Positions 1 through 10,736 of a stretch of 64,000 nt of DNA are shown here, piece by piece; position 1 is the stretch's first letter, and the number at the start of each line of letters is the position of its first letter. This DNA is from Perkinsus marinus ATCC 50983 (taxonomy: Eukaryota; Perkinsozoa; Perkinsida; Perkinsidae). The notes under the pieces were generated by a model. It was not told the origin of the DNA. It was given only the letters and a program-made list of their open reading frames with translations, and did not search any database. Position numbers and translations under genes: made by a program. The DNA is taken from assembly GCF_000006405.1 (NCBI RefSeq), contig NW_003209437.1, forward strand, positions 164,916 to 228,915. The letters run 5' to 3'.

Positions 1-2
1 GG

Positions 3-218
3 CCTCTGGTGGTCAGACCTCTGGCGATGTCTGCCAAAGAGGAAGTAGGGAAGGGTTCGACGGGGAAGTCAAACCTTATTCTCGAAGTAAGCTCGGGCCG
101 GATGAAACTCTCTGCTGATGTTGTTATGGTTCAGTTCTTTCTACCGCGCGGAAGTTATGCGACTTCATTATTACGGGAAATTGGAGTGGTGGATCCGAGC
201 CATACAATTCAGAATTAG
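3..218 (+). CDS. TruD/PUS7-type tRNA pseudouridine synthase, C-terminal end (5' part outside window)
   Basis: The open frame enters from the left edge and stops at 216-218. It carries the C-terminal hallmark of the TruD/PUS7 family, a hydrophobic strand followed by LPRGSYATSLLREI, which corresponds to the LPxGSYATxxLRE block at the end of the catalytic domain. TruD/PUS7 enzymes isomerise uridine to pseudouridine in tRNA (and, for PUS7, in mRNA and snRNA). The catalytic Asp lies upstream, outside the window, so activity cannot be judged here. The tail after LREI is only about 12 residues, normal for the family. The first bases may belong to an intron end, because an AG stands at 15-16. The family call rests on one motif seen by eye but is a strong match. 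Confidence 0.72.
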   Translation, partial: PLVVRPLAMSAKEEVGKGSTGKSNLILEVSSGRMKLSADVVMVQFFLPRGSYATSLLREIGVVDPSHTIQN

Positions 219-490
219 CAAGGGGAGTTGGATGCTTCATGTTTCTGGTGACGTTTCTGGATGCCAGTCCGAGATTGGATGATTTCTGTGTTGACTAAGC
301 TGCTTATATGGTGTAACTGATCCGAGCATGCACGCTTGAGTTTTCAAATTGCAGACCATGCCAGATCGCCATTGAGACTTTCACGCGAGAGTTCGAAGCA
401 GGGCGCTACATAGAAAGCTCATCTGTCTGATGATGCGATCATCCGCACTTGTAGTTCGGAACTGTGTCTCTTCCTTTCATCGATTCTGTG

Positions 491-3400
491 ATGTCTGACC
501 AAGCCACTCCGCAATGGATAGTGAACACTCAGCATTCCCTCGGAACTCTGATAAAGAGGCCGAAGATGGCTGATAAGTGAGAGCGTCATTCAATCATGAA
601 CGCCAATCAGTGCATTGGATTCCCGAAGTCACTGTTAGTAACAGTCTGTTAGGTATCTTGCGAAGCCTCCCTTTCGTTTTCTCCATGATATCTTCATCGA
701 AGTGCAGAATGTCACTGGCTTCGGTCAAGGTTTGTTCAACGAGGATGAGCTCGATCACAAGACAATAACGGTAGTGACTGTCCTCAAACACTAGTTGTAC
801 TCGTTGTCTTCGATACACCAGACTAAACAGCAAAAAGTAGAGTTCTTGTCGAAGTGGATCTCCTGTGTGGCTCACGCACTTGATCTCAGTGCCGAGGCGA
901 TTGACGTTAACCCGTCGAAAATAGGTGAGCCTCCAATTCCGTTACTTTCATCGATCTACGGAGAACCCGAGGCTTATTGCCGTCCTCTCCAACTAGACTT
1001 TCAGTAACGGGCTCTGAGCCAGAGAGGACTAACGGGTTTCCTCGTTCGAGTTCATGAAGCCGCTACTAAGGCTGCTTCCAGGAGCAGCATGGCTGTCGAC
1101 AAGTGAGTTGGTTGGTCCCGGGGTTGGTACTTCAAACCTAGGGGAGGCTCTACCCCGCTAATGAGACCTTTTGCTTCAGGGTGAAAGCTGGTGGCATCCT
1201 TACTCTCTCCGCGAAATCTGGCGCCCGTTCGAGTGTCGTACTGCAAGGGGATATTGAGGTGAGGAGAAATTTCTGCCAAACACTCCGGCCTTGTTCGGAT
1301 GTCTCTTTTCATTCGTTATTGCAATGTATACGTAAACTCGCCTGATCCACATAGGCGTGATGAGGCGTTCGCGCTGATCATCGCTTGAGATCACGCACCT
1401 GCGAATGAAAAGGCCACTCAAGCGATGCCGAGAGGCTCTGTTAACATGATTGCTGGCGATAACGCCTCTATTCTGGTTCATGGCAGGTAGAGAGAAAATC
1501 AGGCATGGTGAAAGACAGGACTGACATGGAAAATGTTACTGAACCAGACGCTCAACGTGATGCAACGTGTGCTCGCCGTTCGGATAAGAGCGCGAGACAG
1601 ATAATGAAGAGTCTGAGCAGCGCGAAGCCGCGATCAAAGAGCGTCGAGAGGAAGAAGCGGCTATGAGGCGCCGGGTTGAGCAAGAAACAGAGAAGCTTAA
1701 GCAAGAGCAGGAGGAAGCGAGACACAGGGCAGAGGTAGAACGCGTCAGCTCTAAGACTCTTAACCTTCTTAACCGGCGATACGATACGCGGTACAGTACT
1801 GCGTATGCACTTTCAACTAATATGATCACAAATCACTGCATAGGCTGAACGCGAAGCAATCGAGGCTAGACAACGATCCGATCGAGTTCGAGAAGAGCAG
1901 GCCGAGTTAAGAAGAGGTACAGACAGAAGAGAAAAGAGCAAACAAGAGGTGACTTGCTCGCTTTACCAAAATCTACCTTCGACTTGGTTTTATGTGTATC
2001 GGCTCCGCTAGCTCAGTAGGCAGAGCGTGTGGCTGTTAACCACAAGGTCGGTGGTTCGAACCCATCGTGGAGCGTTTTGGTCTTTGACTAAACCTTTTCG
2101 TCTGGGCGGTTCGTTATACTCCGATGTTCTCCATCGTGGAGCGTTTTGGTCTTTGACTAAACCTTTTCGTCTGGGCGGTTCGTTATACTCCGATGTTCTC
2201 AGCAGGCATTCCACGAAAAACTTACTGATCAGAGCGACTCAAACCTCGCGGTGTCCGAGAACGAGGAGGTCCGATGTGGCTGATCTAGGAAACTAGTCAC
2301 TGGGATTATTTGTCAGCAATTTTGAGGCAGCAATCCGTCTGTCTATTATCAGGCACTTCGTTTGGAAACTATGATGACAACCATACAAGAGCGCCCCAGG
2401 ACCGCGTCGCGGCGTCCACCTCAGATCAAGACGTCTGCGCCTGAGCGGGAGGTATGCACCAAAGTCTTATGTGCCATTGCGCGGAATCAAGGACTCATAT
2501 CCTCAGTCTTCAGCCATCTTCGTCATTATTACTACGCCAAGCATTTTCGCCGCTCCCAACATCCATTGGTGCCACTTGCTCTGCCCGTTAGGTCACGGCA
2601 GAGCCAGAGGGCGCCAAGCTCCCACCACCAACCGTGATCAGGGATGGCGAGGTCGATGCAGACGACGACTGGAAACGACGACGATGACGAGTGACTGATG
2701 ACGACGACGAAGTGATCCCATCCTCGTTCTCAGAAACATGTGATAGGCTTAATCAGATTCAATTTGACGTAAGCGTACGCCCATCGTCCACTGGTCATAT
2801 CGACAATAACCTGGAGGGTCGTCCCGAGGATCATGGAAAGTTAGTTCGCGATATTTTAGAGATTCAAAAAGACCAAAAGGCAGGCGTTGATGATTCGGGT
2901 AGTCTACGAATCATATCTGCCTTGAATTCGCCGACGAATACCCGACCATAACATTGTTCGAGTGCAATGGGACTTTCAGAGTTGCATGACGCAGAAGGCA
3001 CGAGTAACATTCGTATGGGCAAGCTGCGTAGGAGGCGCACCGAGGTTCAAGCCGAAGGTGAGCGTACGTTGTTGGAGACCATATTTATCGAGGCGCGGTT
3101 GCGTTAATATTCCGTCTTCAGTACCCATGGCTGTAACGGGTGTAGCGAACAAACAATGGGATGAACGACCGCAGAGCAGCAGCGTCGACAAACTCCCTCT
3201 ATTGCAGGATCTCATACAGAAGATCTGTGGCGCGTAACTTGTAATCGAGCTAACTATCGGCAATCTGAAGTACCCCAGATGCGCACCACTCGGGAAATCA
3301 ATGGAGCTGATCCACCAGGATATAGCTCTGATGGACAGAGACCTCGAAGCTGCGAAAGAAGAATTCAAAGAGGCTCGAGCAGCACTCCACGGAGAACAGA

Positions 3401-3685
3401 AAAGAACACAGAATGTTATTAATCCCATTCTGAGGTATTCCCTCCCACGTTTTTCACGTCGATTCTCTTCGGCCCAAGTTTCACCTGGCTGCTCAGGGAG
3501 ATCCAGGAAGTTGAAGAGCGCATCGACGAGGAAAACGACCTCACCGCACGGGCTGGGTTGCGAATATCAAAATTGGAAGAAGTACTGAGAATTTGCATGT
3601 TTTGCGAGTCAGTCCGGGTTCCATTCTTATTGTTTTTTTGCAGCAAATTGAGTCTGTCCTTCTTGCAGTCGTCGCAGGGAGATGA
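491..3685 (+). CDS. IFT54: Intraflagellar transport protein IFT54 (TRAF3IP1/MIP-T3), multi-exon
   Basis: IFT54 is an IFT-B subunit that binds tubulin and kinesin-II through an N-terminal CH-like domain and IFT20 through a C-terminal coiled coil. Exons read here are 491-576, 653-770, 822-924 and 1005 onward. They give the family N-terminus: KPPFRFLHDIFIEV, a segment ending in GLFNEDEL, then KVEFLSKWISCVAHAL, then GSEPERTNGF. A charged Glu/Arg/Lys coiled-coil exon lies near 1600-1900. The C-terminal part at about 2700-3685 includes KLVRDILEIQKDQK, MELIHQDIALMDRDLEAA and EIQEVEERIDEENDL, as in the human protein's C-terminal coil. Two oddities: one extra base near 1040 breaks the frame after TNGF, and a tRNA gene lies inside the gene at 2002-2074. 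Exons between about 1090 and 2690 are only partly resolved. Implies a flagellated cell. Confidence 0.8.
2002..2074 (+). tRNA. tRNA-Asn (GTT)
   Basis: The sequence folds as a full cloverleaf. Acceptor GCTCCGC pairs with GTGGAGC (one G-T), the D stem is GCTC/GAGC, the anticodon stem is TGTGG/CCACA around loop CTGTTAA, and the T arm is GGTGG TTCGAAC CCATC. Anticodon GTT reads Asn codons. The discriminator base is G, and a TTTT run follows at once (2075-2078), as expected for an RNA polymerase III terminator. The internal A box (TAGCTCAGTAGG) and B box (GGTTCGAAC) are both present. No intron is seen. The gene lies within the IFT54 transcription unit on the same strand. Confidence 0.95.
2062..2199 (+). 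repeat. Two perfect 69-bp tandem copies that include the 3' end of tRNA-Asn
   Basis: The unit begins in the tRNA T arm at 2062 and runs to 2130. An identical copy fills 2131-2199. Each copy therefore carries the last 13 bases of the tRNA, the TTTT terminator and about 50 bases of 3' flank. The second copy lacks the rest of the tRNA, so it is not a second gene. Confidence 0.95.
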
Positions 3686-4347
3686 TTGTGACTACATGTC
3701 CATGATGTGCGCAAAAAATAATTTCTCGATAAATATTATTCTTGTGTAAACGGAACGTCTGGTGGAAGAAAGCACGAAACTTAGATAGTAGCACGAGTTA
3801 TTCAGTTAGTCCGCTAACCCCCGCATTTTAGCCACGATCAAATATTCTGTCGTTTTTGACGCGAATATTGTGTTTTCTAAAGAGTTGCAGAGACAGACGT
3901 TACGCCCAACATATTCATGTACACACGTTTTGTGATCTACACATTTCGATTGCTCTAACTGCTCGGAAATGGTAGTATGTGAAGCGCATGAAGTGTGAGT
4001 TGTAAAAGCCCCCAGGCATGCAATGTTCATAACACCATTAATGTGGACATGTATAATAATAATAATACGGCATCAGCCCTATAAGAGCAAGCTATCATAA
4101 CAGAAATATTACAAATTAGAAAGGTACACTGAAGAATCAAAGCAAACATCAAAATGTCTTTCCCAACTAGAACGAGATGTGGACATGTATAGGGACACCC
4201 CACATCAATCAACCATATCCTGGGTTTATTTCGCCCTAGTCCCGAGTTAACCACACTCTACTGACACAAGAACTCCCCCTGGGGAAACCGGCGGTTTAGT
4301 AACGTAGGATTATAACGTAACGCATCTTGACAGAGCAGAGTGATAGT
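3686..4347. other. Intergenic region between convergent IFT54 and NSA2
   Basis: Both neighbouring genes end here, so it holds two 3' ends. It is AT-rich, and no frame in it has a recognisable motif. A short phrase, GTGGACATGTAT, occurs twice (about 4041 and 4179) in the same orientation. I see no RNA gene. Confidence 0.6.
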
Positions 4348-5642
4348 TTACACCAGGAGTACTGCATTGATGCAGCCGTCCAACTCCGGATTGTTGGTTA
4401 CTTGTGCGTACCTGGGAAACAAAGGTAGTGCCGGACTCTCTCAAGGGATGGCCGATAGAAGAGTCTTATTGTGATTATATATTACTTGGCCCAAACAACC
4501 TTGCCAGTTTGCGTGACAAGTCCGAGATCACTGACGTTCACTTCAATGATCGTACCCTTGGTGATGACACCGAGGGACGAATATAGCTCCGACTGAGGAT
4601 TCTTCTTCACAGACACGATATCCTGCGAGGATGAGGATGAGACAGAGTACTCCAATGGCGCAAACCGTGGGAGCCATATAAGTAACAGCAAGTATACTCA
4701 CCAAGCAGAAGGTTGTTTTCAACTCTGGATGGGTAACATGCGCCTTCTTGAAACGCAGACTGGATGGCCGAATGAAACGCTCATACTTCGGGGGCTTACG
4801 AGTGAAGTCTTCACCAACAAAACAGATCTTGTTGACCTAACAGTTGAAGGCGGTGTAATCCAGCGATAAGTCCGCCCAGCGAGCTGACACTGATGCCCGT
4901 AAACTTACGACGCGCTTCCACGCCTTCTTCTTTCTCTTACCAGATCGCAGGATCTTGAACCTGACAGAAACCAACTTCAGTGAAACTGTGTCTGCGGTCG
5001 TCGAGCGATGGAACTTTTCAAGCCAACAGAGCTTATTGGTTAACGAAAGACTCCTACATCTCATCCTCTGTCATGGCCTTGACTTTAGGCACAGGAACCT
5101 GCCACTTGCCCGCTTTCTCCGCTCTCTTTTGCTTCACCATATTGGACAGAACTTTGGTTCTATTCACGCCTGATAGAGAAATATCGTCTCGACCGATATT
5201 GATGCCTTTCTCACCTTCCCTATCCAACAAGTAACCAGGAACGGCTCCCTGAGGAACGCTGTCCTCGGGTGCCTTCTCCTTTCCTTCCTTCTCCTGGTGC
5301 TTCTTGATGGTCTTACGCATAGTCGCCTTCTCGGCATACCTGTAATTATTATCCGAATGAGCACCACCGTGGTCACGAAGAGAATCACCTCTTCTTGTGG
5401 AAAAGCTTGGCCTTGATACCTCTAAGCTTCTGCGCAGTCTTCGACTGTTTGTGGACGGCACGAGCATCTGATCAGGGGACCTCTCGTGAGCTGAGCGCGA
5501 CTATGCAAACAGGAAGCAGTCGAGACTAGACTACCGCCTGATGATAGACGCGTGCCTCACCCTTCTTCCGCTTCCGCTCTTCGTAATCTAATCTGCGGCC
5601 GAACCGCTTACGATGCTCCTCAATATGCTCGTTCTGCGGCAT
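4348..5642 (-). CDS. NSA2: Ribosome biogenesis protein NSA2 (TINP1 family)
   Basis: NSA2 is a nucleolar factor of the pre-60S particle needed for 27S pre-rRNA processing. The start codon at 5642 opens with [20 protein letters not shown], the nearly invariant N-terminus of the family. Further exons read [20 protein letters not shown] (about 5450-5390), [10 protein letters not shown] and [14 protein letters not shown] (about 5330-5220), [11 protein letters not shown] (about 5150), [13 protein letters not shown] (about 4950), [12 protein letters not shown] (about 4790), and at the C-terminus [19 protein letters not shown] and a segment close to the family ending INAVLLV. Stop TAA is at 4348-4350. 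There are at least five exons with introns near 50 nt. An extra stretch after LLDREG (about 20 residues, with GINIGRDD) is not in the human protein as I remember it; it may be a lineage insertion or an unrecognised intron. Confidence 0.93.
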
Positions 5643-5869
5643 ATTGGAGGAAACAAATATACAACTAGAATACGACTTCACAGACACTCTCTCTTCAGTT
5701 GCGTTAGTCAGCAAAAATAGTGACAAGCTATGGGAATATCGAGAACTAAACGTAACATCGAAGGAATGGGAAATGTATTTTGCGAATGTTGATACTACAT
5801 ATGCTATGAGAGACGCGCATCAATTGTCGTATGGCAAGCATTATAAAAAGTCGCATGATCGCTGGCTCG

Positions 5870-8077
5870 TCATTGCCAGACGAATGGTTCCTCTCTCGTC
5901 TGTTGGGAATTAACCGGGAGACCATTCGAATACGAAGGCTGGAAGGTGCTAGCAGGGCTCAGTCCTCCGAGCAAGTTGCTCATACCACCAGGAGAAATAG
6001 GCTGCTGCGCTGAAGGTGGTACATTCATCCTGGGAGTGATGCCGTCAATTCCAACAGTCGCCCCTGCCGATTTCCCGCGCAAAGAACTCTGAGGCCAGGC
6101 GGCGATCTCTCCAAACGGGTTGTTGTCCTTGCGGTCGATCGAGCCAGTTCTGGGCACCGACACCTGAAGATCCAATCGTCACCGCGAGCTTCAATTCCCG
6201 ACAGAGACGGCACCTGTGGTGGCATAGCCCGTGAGGTAGACTCCATTGCATCGAACGGGTTGGAGTTCGATCTTATATGACCTACACATGTAAGATGAGC
6301 AGGAGTCAAGATGCACAATGCATACCCGTTGATGCAACAGATGGATTGCTTGACACAGGATATCCAACCGCACCATATACCGATGCCGTAGAAGCTGTTG
6401 GCAACGGAGCGCTGCTGTAAGACTAAAGAAAAGGAAGTGACCTGATCGGTGTAAGGCTGACTTACCCCAGACATCCACTCTATTCCTAGTCCCCGCAGTG
6501 AGTCCTCGATGAACCGCTTCGCCGTCTCAGACTTCGCAGGATCCACCGTATGCAGTTGTCGGAGAGAGTTGAGTAAAGACGTACATTGCATACGAATAGA
6601 AGCGCCCAAATCTCCATCGAAAGTCGTAGTGGCAGCCTGCGAATAGTCCGCAGACATCATAGAGCTGGGGGACACACTCGAAGTGATCGGAACTGTCTGT
6701 GGCTAAGGTATGAAGGATGAGGACATCGCCCGATCGCAGCTCCCTCACCTGATACACCTGAGTCACTGGGCTAGGCTGTTGCATAACAGGCATCGTGCTT
6801 GTCGTTTGCATCTGGAGAAACAGAGCCAGGTAGGAAGACGTTACCAACTCTTCCTCACGTTGGGCACAGGAGTTGGAGAAGATTGTGGGACTTGCTTTAC
6901 CGGAGCGGGCGAGAACGACTGAGGCACATACTACAACAAACCATCCCTATTTCGACTGTCCACAACGCGAGAAATGTCCCGTCTCTACTACCAGTAGCTC
7001 ATCGGGTGCACCGTGCTTCGACGATCCTGTCTGCTGGGCAGCACTGCTTCCGGCACTTTGGAAGCCCCAGTCATCATCGAGCAAGTCCCCACTGGTAGCT
7101 GCTGGTTCTGCCTTAGGCGCTGAGACCGATGGAGTTTCGAGACTCTATCCGACCGTCCACTACTTGAATTTTTCCTTGGTTTGTGATGCTTCGTTTTCAT
7201 GGAACTCCGCTCCGCGTTATCCACCGCGGTCGTCGTATCGATCAAATCTGATGAACCCATATAACGCAGGTGCCAGTCTCGAGGCCTATCGCTCCTACCC
7301 GGTTGTGAAGTATGGGAGGCAGTGACCGAGCCCTGTCGGGACCCGGTGGTGCGATCAACCACAGTTGCCCGTACCGCACGATCTGATTGAGACGCTGCCC
7401 ACCTGAAAGACAAAGGAATGACCGAAGAACTGTGCCGACCAGAAGTATGAAAACGCGACCACCTCTTGTCAACGTATTTGAGCTTCATGAATTCTCTCAA
7501 ACGTTGTCGGTCCTGGTTGTTGGGTTCCGCCAAGTCGATTCCCGGACGATAATTTGCCATGTAAATCTCGCGATCTCTCTGAAATGACAATTTGGTAATG
7601 GAAGTAAGTTGGATTATAAGCTGCTACTGTATTCCCGTGAGCCTCCAGATGCTCGACCTCTTGCTGGGTCCATTTGGAGACGGAGATTCCCTTCACTTTA
7701 TGGGTCAACTCCCGACTAAGACAAACCGCATAACGAGATATTAGTGCCAACCACAGCAGCTGCATTACTGAATCCCCGCACATTCTGTACACACGAACGT
7801 TCCAAAATCAGTGCAAATATAGGTCGGACCCAGCTCGCCACAGTCAGCACAGTGCCTGATTGAGAAGCCGTACAAACGATAGAGTGGTTAGTCGCGGCTC
7901 GGTTCGAAAGCCACGAGGAACAAACGGAATTATTAGGGAACAGAATGAGCTACCAGAGCCGTCCTGAAGAGTCACCATCGCGAAATACCTGTTGGCCTTA
8001 TCGCTCTTCTGAAATGCCTTGATTCGGTCCACTAAAATCGTCTGGGGATTGCCGAGTCTGGTTCGTATCATTGTCAT
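5870..8077 (-). CDS. ArfGAP-domain protein, AGFG-like
   Basis: ArfGAPs speed GTP hydrolysis on Arf GTPases in vesicle budding. From a start at 8077 (MTMIRTRLG) the first exon ends in RIKAFQKSDKANR, the usual lead-in to the zinc finger. The next exon, at about 7855-7770, reads CADCGELGPTYICTDFGTFV followed by CTECAG, a CX2C-X16-CX2C ArfGAP zinc finger. It is followed by THKVKGISVSKWTQQEVEHL and EAHGN, the post-finger helix. This wording (TDFGTFVC, HKVKGIS) is closest to AGFG/AGD14-type ArfGAPs. The rest is low-complexity, rich in Ser, Pro, Gln and Asn-Pro-Phe (NPF occurs twice, near 6255 and 6115; NPF binds EH-domain endocytic proteins). The stop is at 5870-5872. The catalytic Arg region falls at an intron (about 7750-7770) and was not read cleanly. 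A frame change near 6170 is unexplained. Confidence 0.78.
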
Positions 8078-8636
8078 ATAGTGAAACGGCACTCCTGAGG
8101 AGACTGATGGAATCAGAAGAGAGAAAGCAAAGCTCCAGGCGGTGCCTCCCTGCAGGATCAACTGCATGTTGGCAGGGCGATTGGTTACACACCGTCGACG
8201 GGCTCACAAACATGGACGCCCCTTACACCCTCCTGGTGCAAATTTTCAACAAAACTATCCACTCACAGCAGGAGAGCACGAGCGACAAGTTACCGTACAG
8301 TGGACATCATGCTCGAGGAGCGCACTGCTGACTCTGTAGTGCCAATTCCAAGCCAATAGAGCAATAGAGCGCGGCAAATCGATTGTCATGGCGTGCGCTT
8401 TATCGATTGCGCGCGTTTTTGTTGCTCAATCAACTGTAGCGGAACTGGGTCCCGGACCGGGATTCACCTCAACTGCAGCGCTTGGCATTGCTCTTGACCT
8501 TCGTAGCTCAGCACTATCCGCCCTCAGGACCATTCGTGCTGTCTACGGTGAGTTGTTGCTTTATACTCTCTCTGCTCTGATTTGTGGGTTTGCATTTTAC
8601 GAATTTCAGTTCGTTTCGCCCTCGACAGATCCAATA
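8078..8636. promoter_or_regulatory. Shared upstream region of divergent ArfGAP and RanBP2-ZnF genes, with a likely 5'UTR intron
   Basis: The two genes start away from each other here. An open frame runs through from 8388, but its residues look like chance sequence. A good donor (GGTGAGTTG at about 8548) and a pyrimidine-rich acceptor (TTTCAG at 8604-8609) suggest a 5'UTR intron about 60 nt long just before the ATG at 8637. No TATA box is evident. Confidence 0.45.
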
Positions 8637-9922
8637 ATGCAACCACCATACTATCCGACCGACCCTCCTTCCATGATGGGCCCGCCTGGCCAAGGGATGC
8701 CGTCATCAGGACCTGATGCATACTCCATGCCTCAACAACAGATGCCGATGCCAGCAGGCTACAGCGACCCTTATACCGAAAACGTAGGCTACGGTGGTGG
8801 TGGTGGAGGGGCCTGGGGTGACGGTTATTATGGTGGGAAGGGCGGTGGTCGTGAAACAACCTCGGCAACTGGCAATGGGGCTGGTACTGGGCAGGCGGGA
8901 GAGAATCATGGAGAACAGACCTTTTCCGGTTACAGCGGGGGTTGGGGAGGGGCCAGCACGGGCCAAATGGGTGGGTCGTTTCCCCTCTGTTCGACCCCAA
9001 GTTTGTTTGGTTCTTCACCAGTGCCGACTTAGTGGCAGTAATGCGTTCTTCAATTAAAAGGTCGTGAATTTGAATACATCAGTAGTGCTTTAATACGTAC
9101 TCTATGTTATAGTAGTGGAGTTTGCAATTCTGCTATAACTGCCGTTTCTCAGGTTGGCCCAAAAAAGGTGGCGGAAGTAAACAGGAAGTCAGAGAAGGCG
9201 ACTGGTAAGTCCTGCTCACTGTATGAAATTGGGAATCCGTTTTCGGGTCTATCAATGGATGTTTTATTCGAGCCCATCCGATGGTTCACCAAAAACTAAC
9301 GTCTTGATATGGTAGGTTCTGCAACACGTGTGGAGATCATCAGTTCGCGAGGAATGAGTATTGCCGTAGCTGCTATGCAGCTAAGGGTGCTCCACCTCCC
9401 GATCCGTCCAGTCCGGAGTACCTCGCCGCTGTGGCTGCTGCCTACTGGCCTATGATGGGAGCTTACTCTGGATCTGCAGGTAAGAAGGTGTCCCCTCGGG
9501 TTTGCATGAGGGGAGGCATAGTTGGTGCATGATATAGGTCCCGATGGATCAGCGGATCCTTCTGCTACTATGGCAGCTGCTTATGGTGGATGGCCCGGCT
9601 GGTGGGGTGCGGGAGGAAAAGGAAAATCGGGGAGGAGAGAAGGTGAAATATACTGTTCCGGCAACTGGTGTAGTACCCCACTCGTTCTTTAGGTGATTGG
9701 GACTGCCCGGCTTGTGGTGACATGAACTTCGCCTCGAGGGTTGTCTGCCGCAAATGCGGCGCGGCTCCGTCTTACGGCTCAGCGATGGGGGCTTATGGCG
9801 TCGGCTCTATGAGCAACAGTATACCTTCCAATCTTGCTCCCACAGGGGCAGCCACTGGAGGTGGGGGACGTAATGCGGGCCGACTCCGGTCGAGGAGTCG
9901 CAGTCGTGATAGGAGGTTCTGA
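8637..9922 (+). CDS. RanBP2-type zinc-finger RNA-binding protein with RS tail
   Basis: Five exons, 8637-8970, 9153-9204, 9316-9479, 9538-9642 and 9693-9922, join in frame to give 294 residues. The N-terminal third is Pro/Met/Gln-rich, then Gly-rich with a GYGGGGGGAWGDGYYGGKGG run. Two RanBP2 zinc fingers follow. The first, GDWFCNTCGDHQFARNEYC, continues into RSC; the second, GDWDCPACGDMNFASRVVC, continues into RKC. Both show the family pattern W-X-C-X2-C-X10-C-X2-C with the aromatic and Asn that contact single-stranded RNA in ZRANB2. The protein ends in RLRSRSRSRDRRF, an SR-type tail typical of splicing-associated proteins. Similar double-finger proteins bind GGU-containing RNA, which is inference here. 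An upstream in-frame ATG at 8388 is possible, but a 5'UTR intron explains that region better. Exon phases close exactly. Confidence 0.88.
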
Positions 9923-10736
9923 TGTCTCGGGTCGCAGTTAAGTTGTGATATGCGATTATGACGTTTGAGTACCAGTGTGATCATTTGATATACGACTTAT
10001 TACGCAACTATGTAATCATTCACCGGTTGTTATTTGAGTTTTAATTTCAGTGAATCACTGGGAGGGGTCAATACGTAGGATATACTCACCGGGAATCTCG
10101 TCATATGTATTCACATGGATTATCAGAATGTGAATAGGAAATTTTCCTTAGGAAACAGCAAAAATGACACGCTCCTAACACTATACCGAGTATTCTGCGA
10201 ATCGGCGTGACCCATCATTCCAATCGCGATAGACCATTGTGACCTTGCCTGAATCTTCGGCATACCATCGCTCAACGAGGTTTGGCGGTTGGCTGTTGTT
10301 CATCATTAAGGCACTAAAATGGTCAACACAATAACTCGGCGGGAAGAAAAATCGAGTCGACAGATTAGTCTCAGGAAAACGTTGGGTGGCGGAGGTGTCG
10401 ACTCAAAGACACTATAACCAAATTGTTAGAAAGTCAATAAAAAAGTCGACTTGTTGTTTGTCACGGATAATATTCCCACACATACACTCTTCTGCGTCTA
10501 AAAACCAACACATCATCAGCAATTGAGCAACTGACGACACCAGACGAGCGTATGGTGTCAACAACCATATGATGCTTTGATGCGGTTAGGTGGGTATATG
10601 TTGATATGTGCTTCGGCCGTCTTCCATGTCTATCCTCCTCAACACCTGAGCCAGAGGGGAAACACGCGTTTACCATGATTTGGAAGTGGCATTGAATTGG
10701 ACTCTTCAAGGTGAAACACTCGGAAGACGCTCGGAA
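9923..10736. other. Intergenic region between convergent genes
   Basis: Two 3' ends meet here. It is AT-rich. The frame at 10461-10709 (minus) has no family resemblance. Nothing else is seen. Confidence 0.6.

Noticed and set aside
6025-6675. A 216-codon open frame on the minus strand
   Set aside because: It runs through several exons and introns of the ArfGAP gene. Only parts (NPF-rich stretches) are coding; the frame as a whole is not a separate gene.
8524-9018. A 164-codon His/Pro/Arg-rich minus frame
   Set aside because: It is the mirror of the Gly-rich first exon of the RanBP2 zinc-finger gene.
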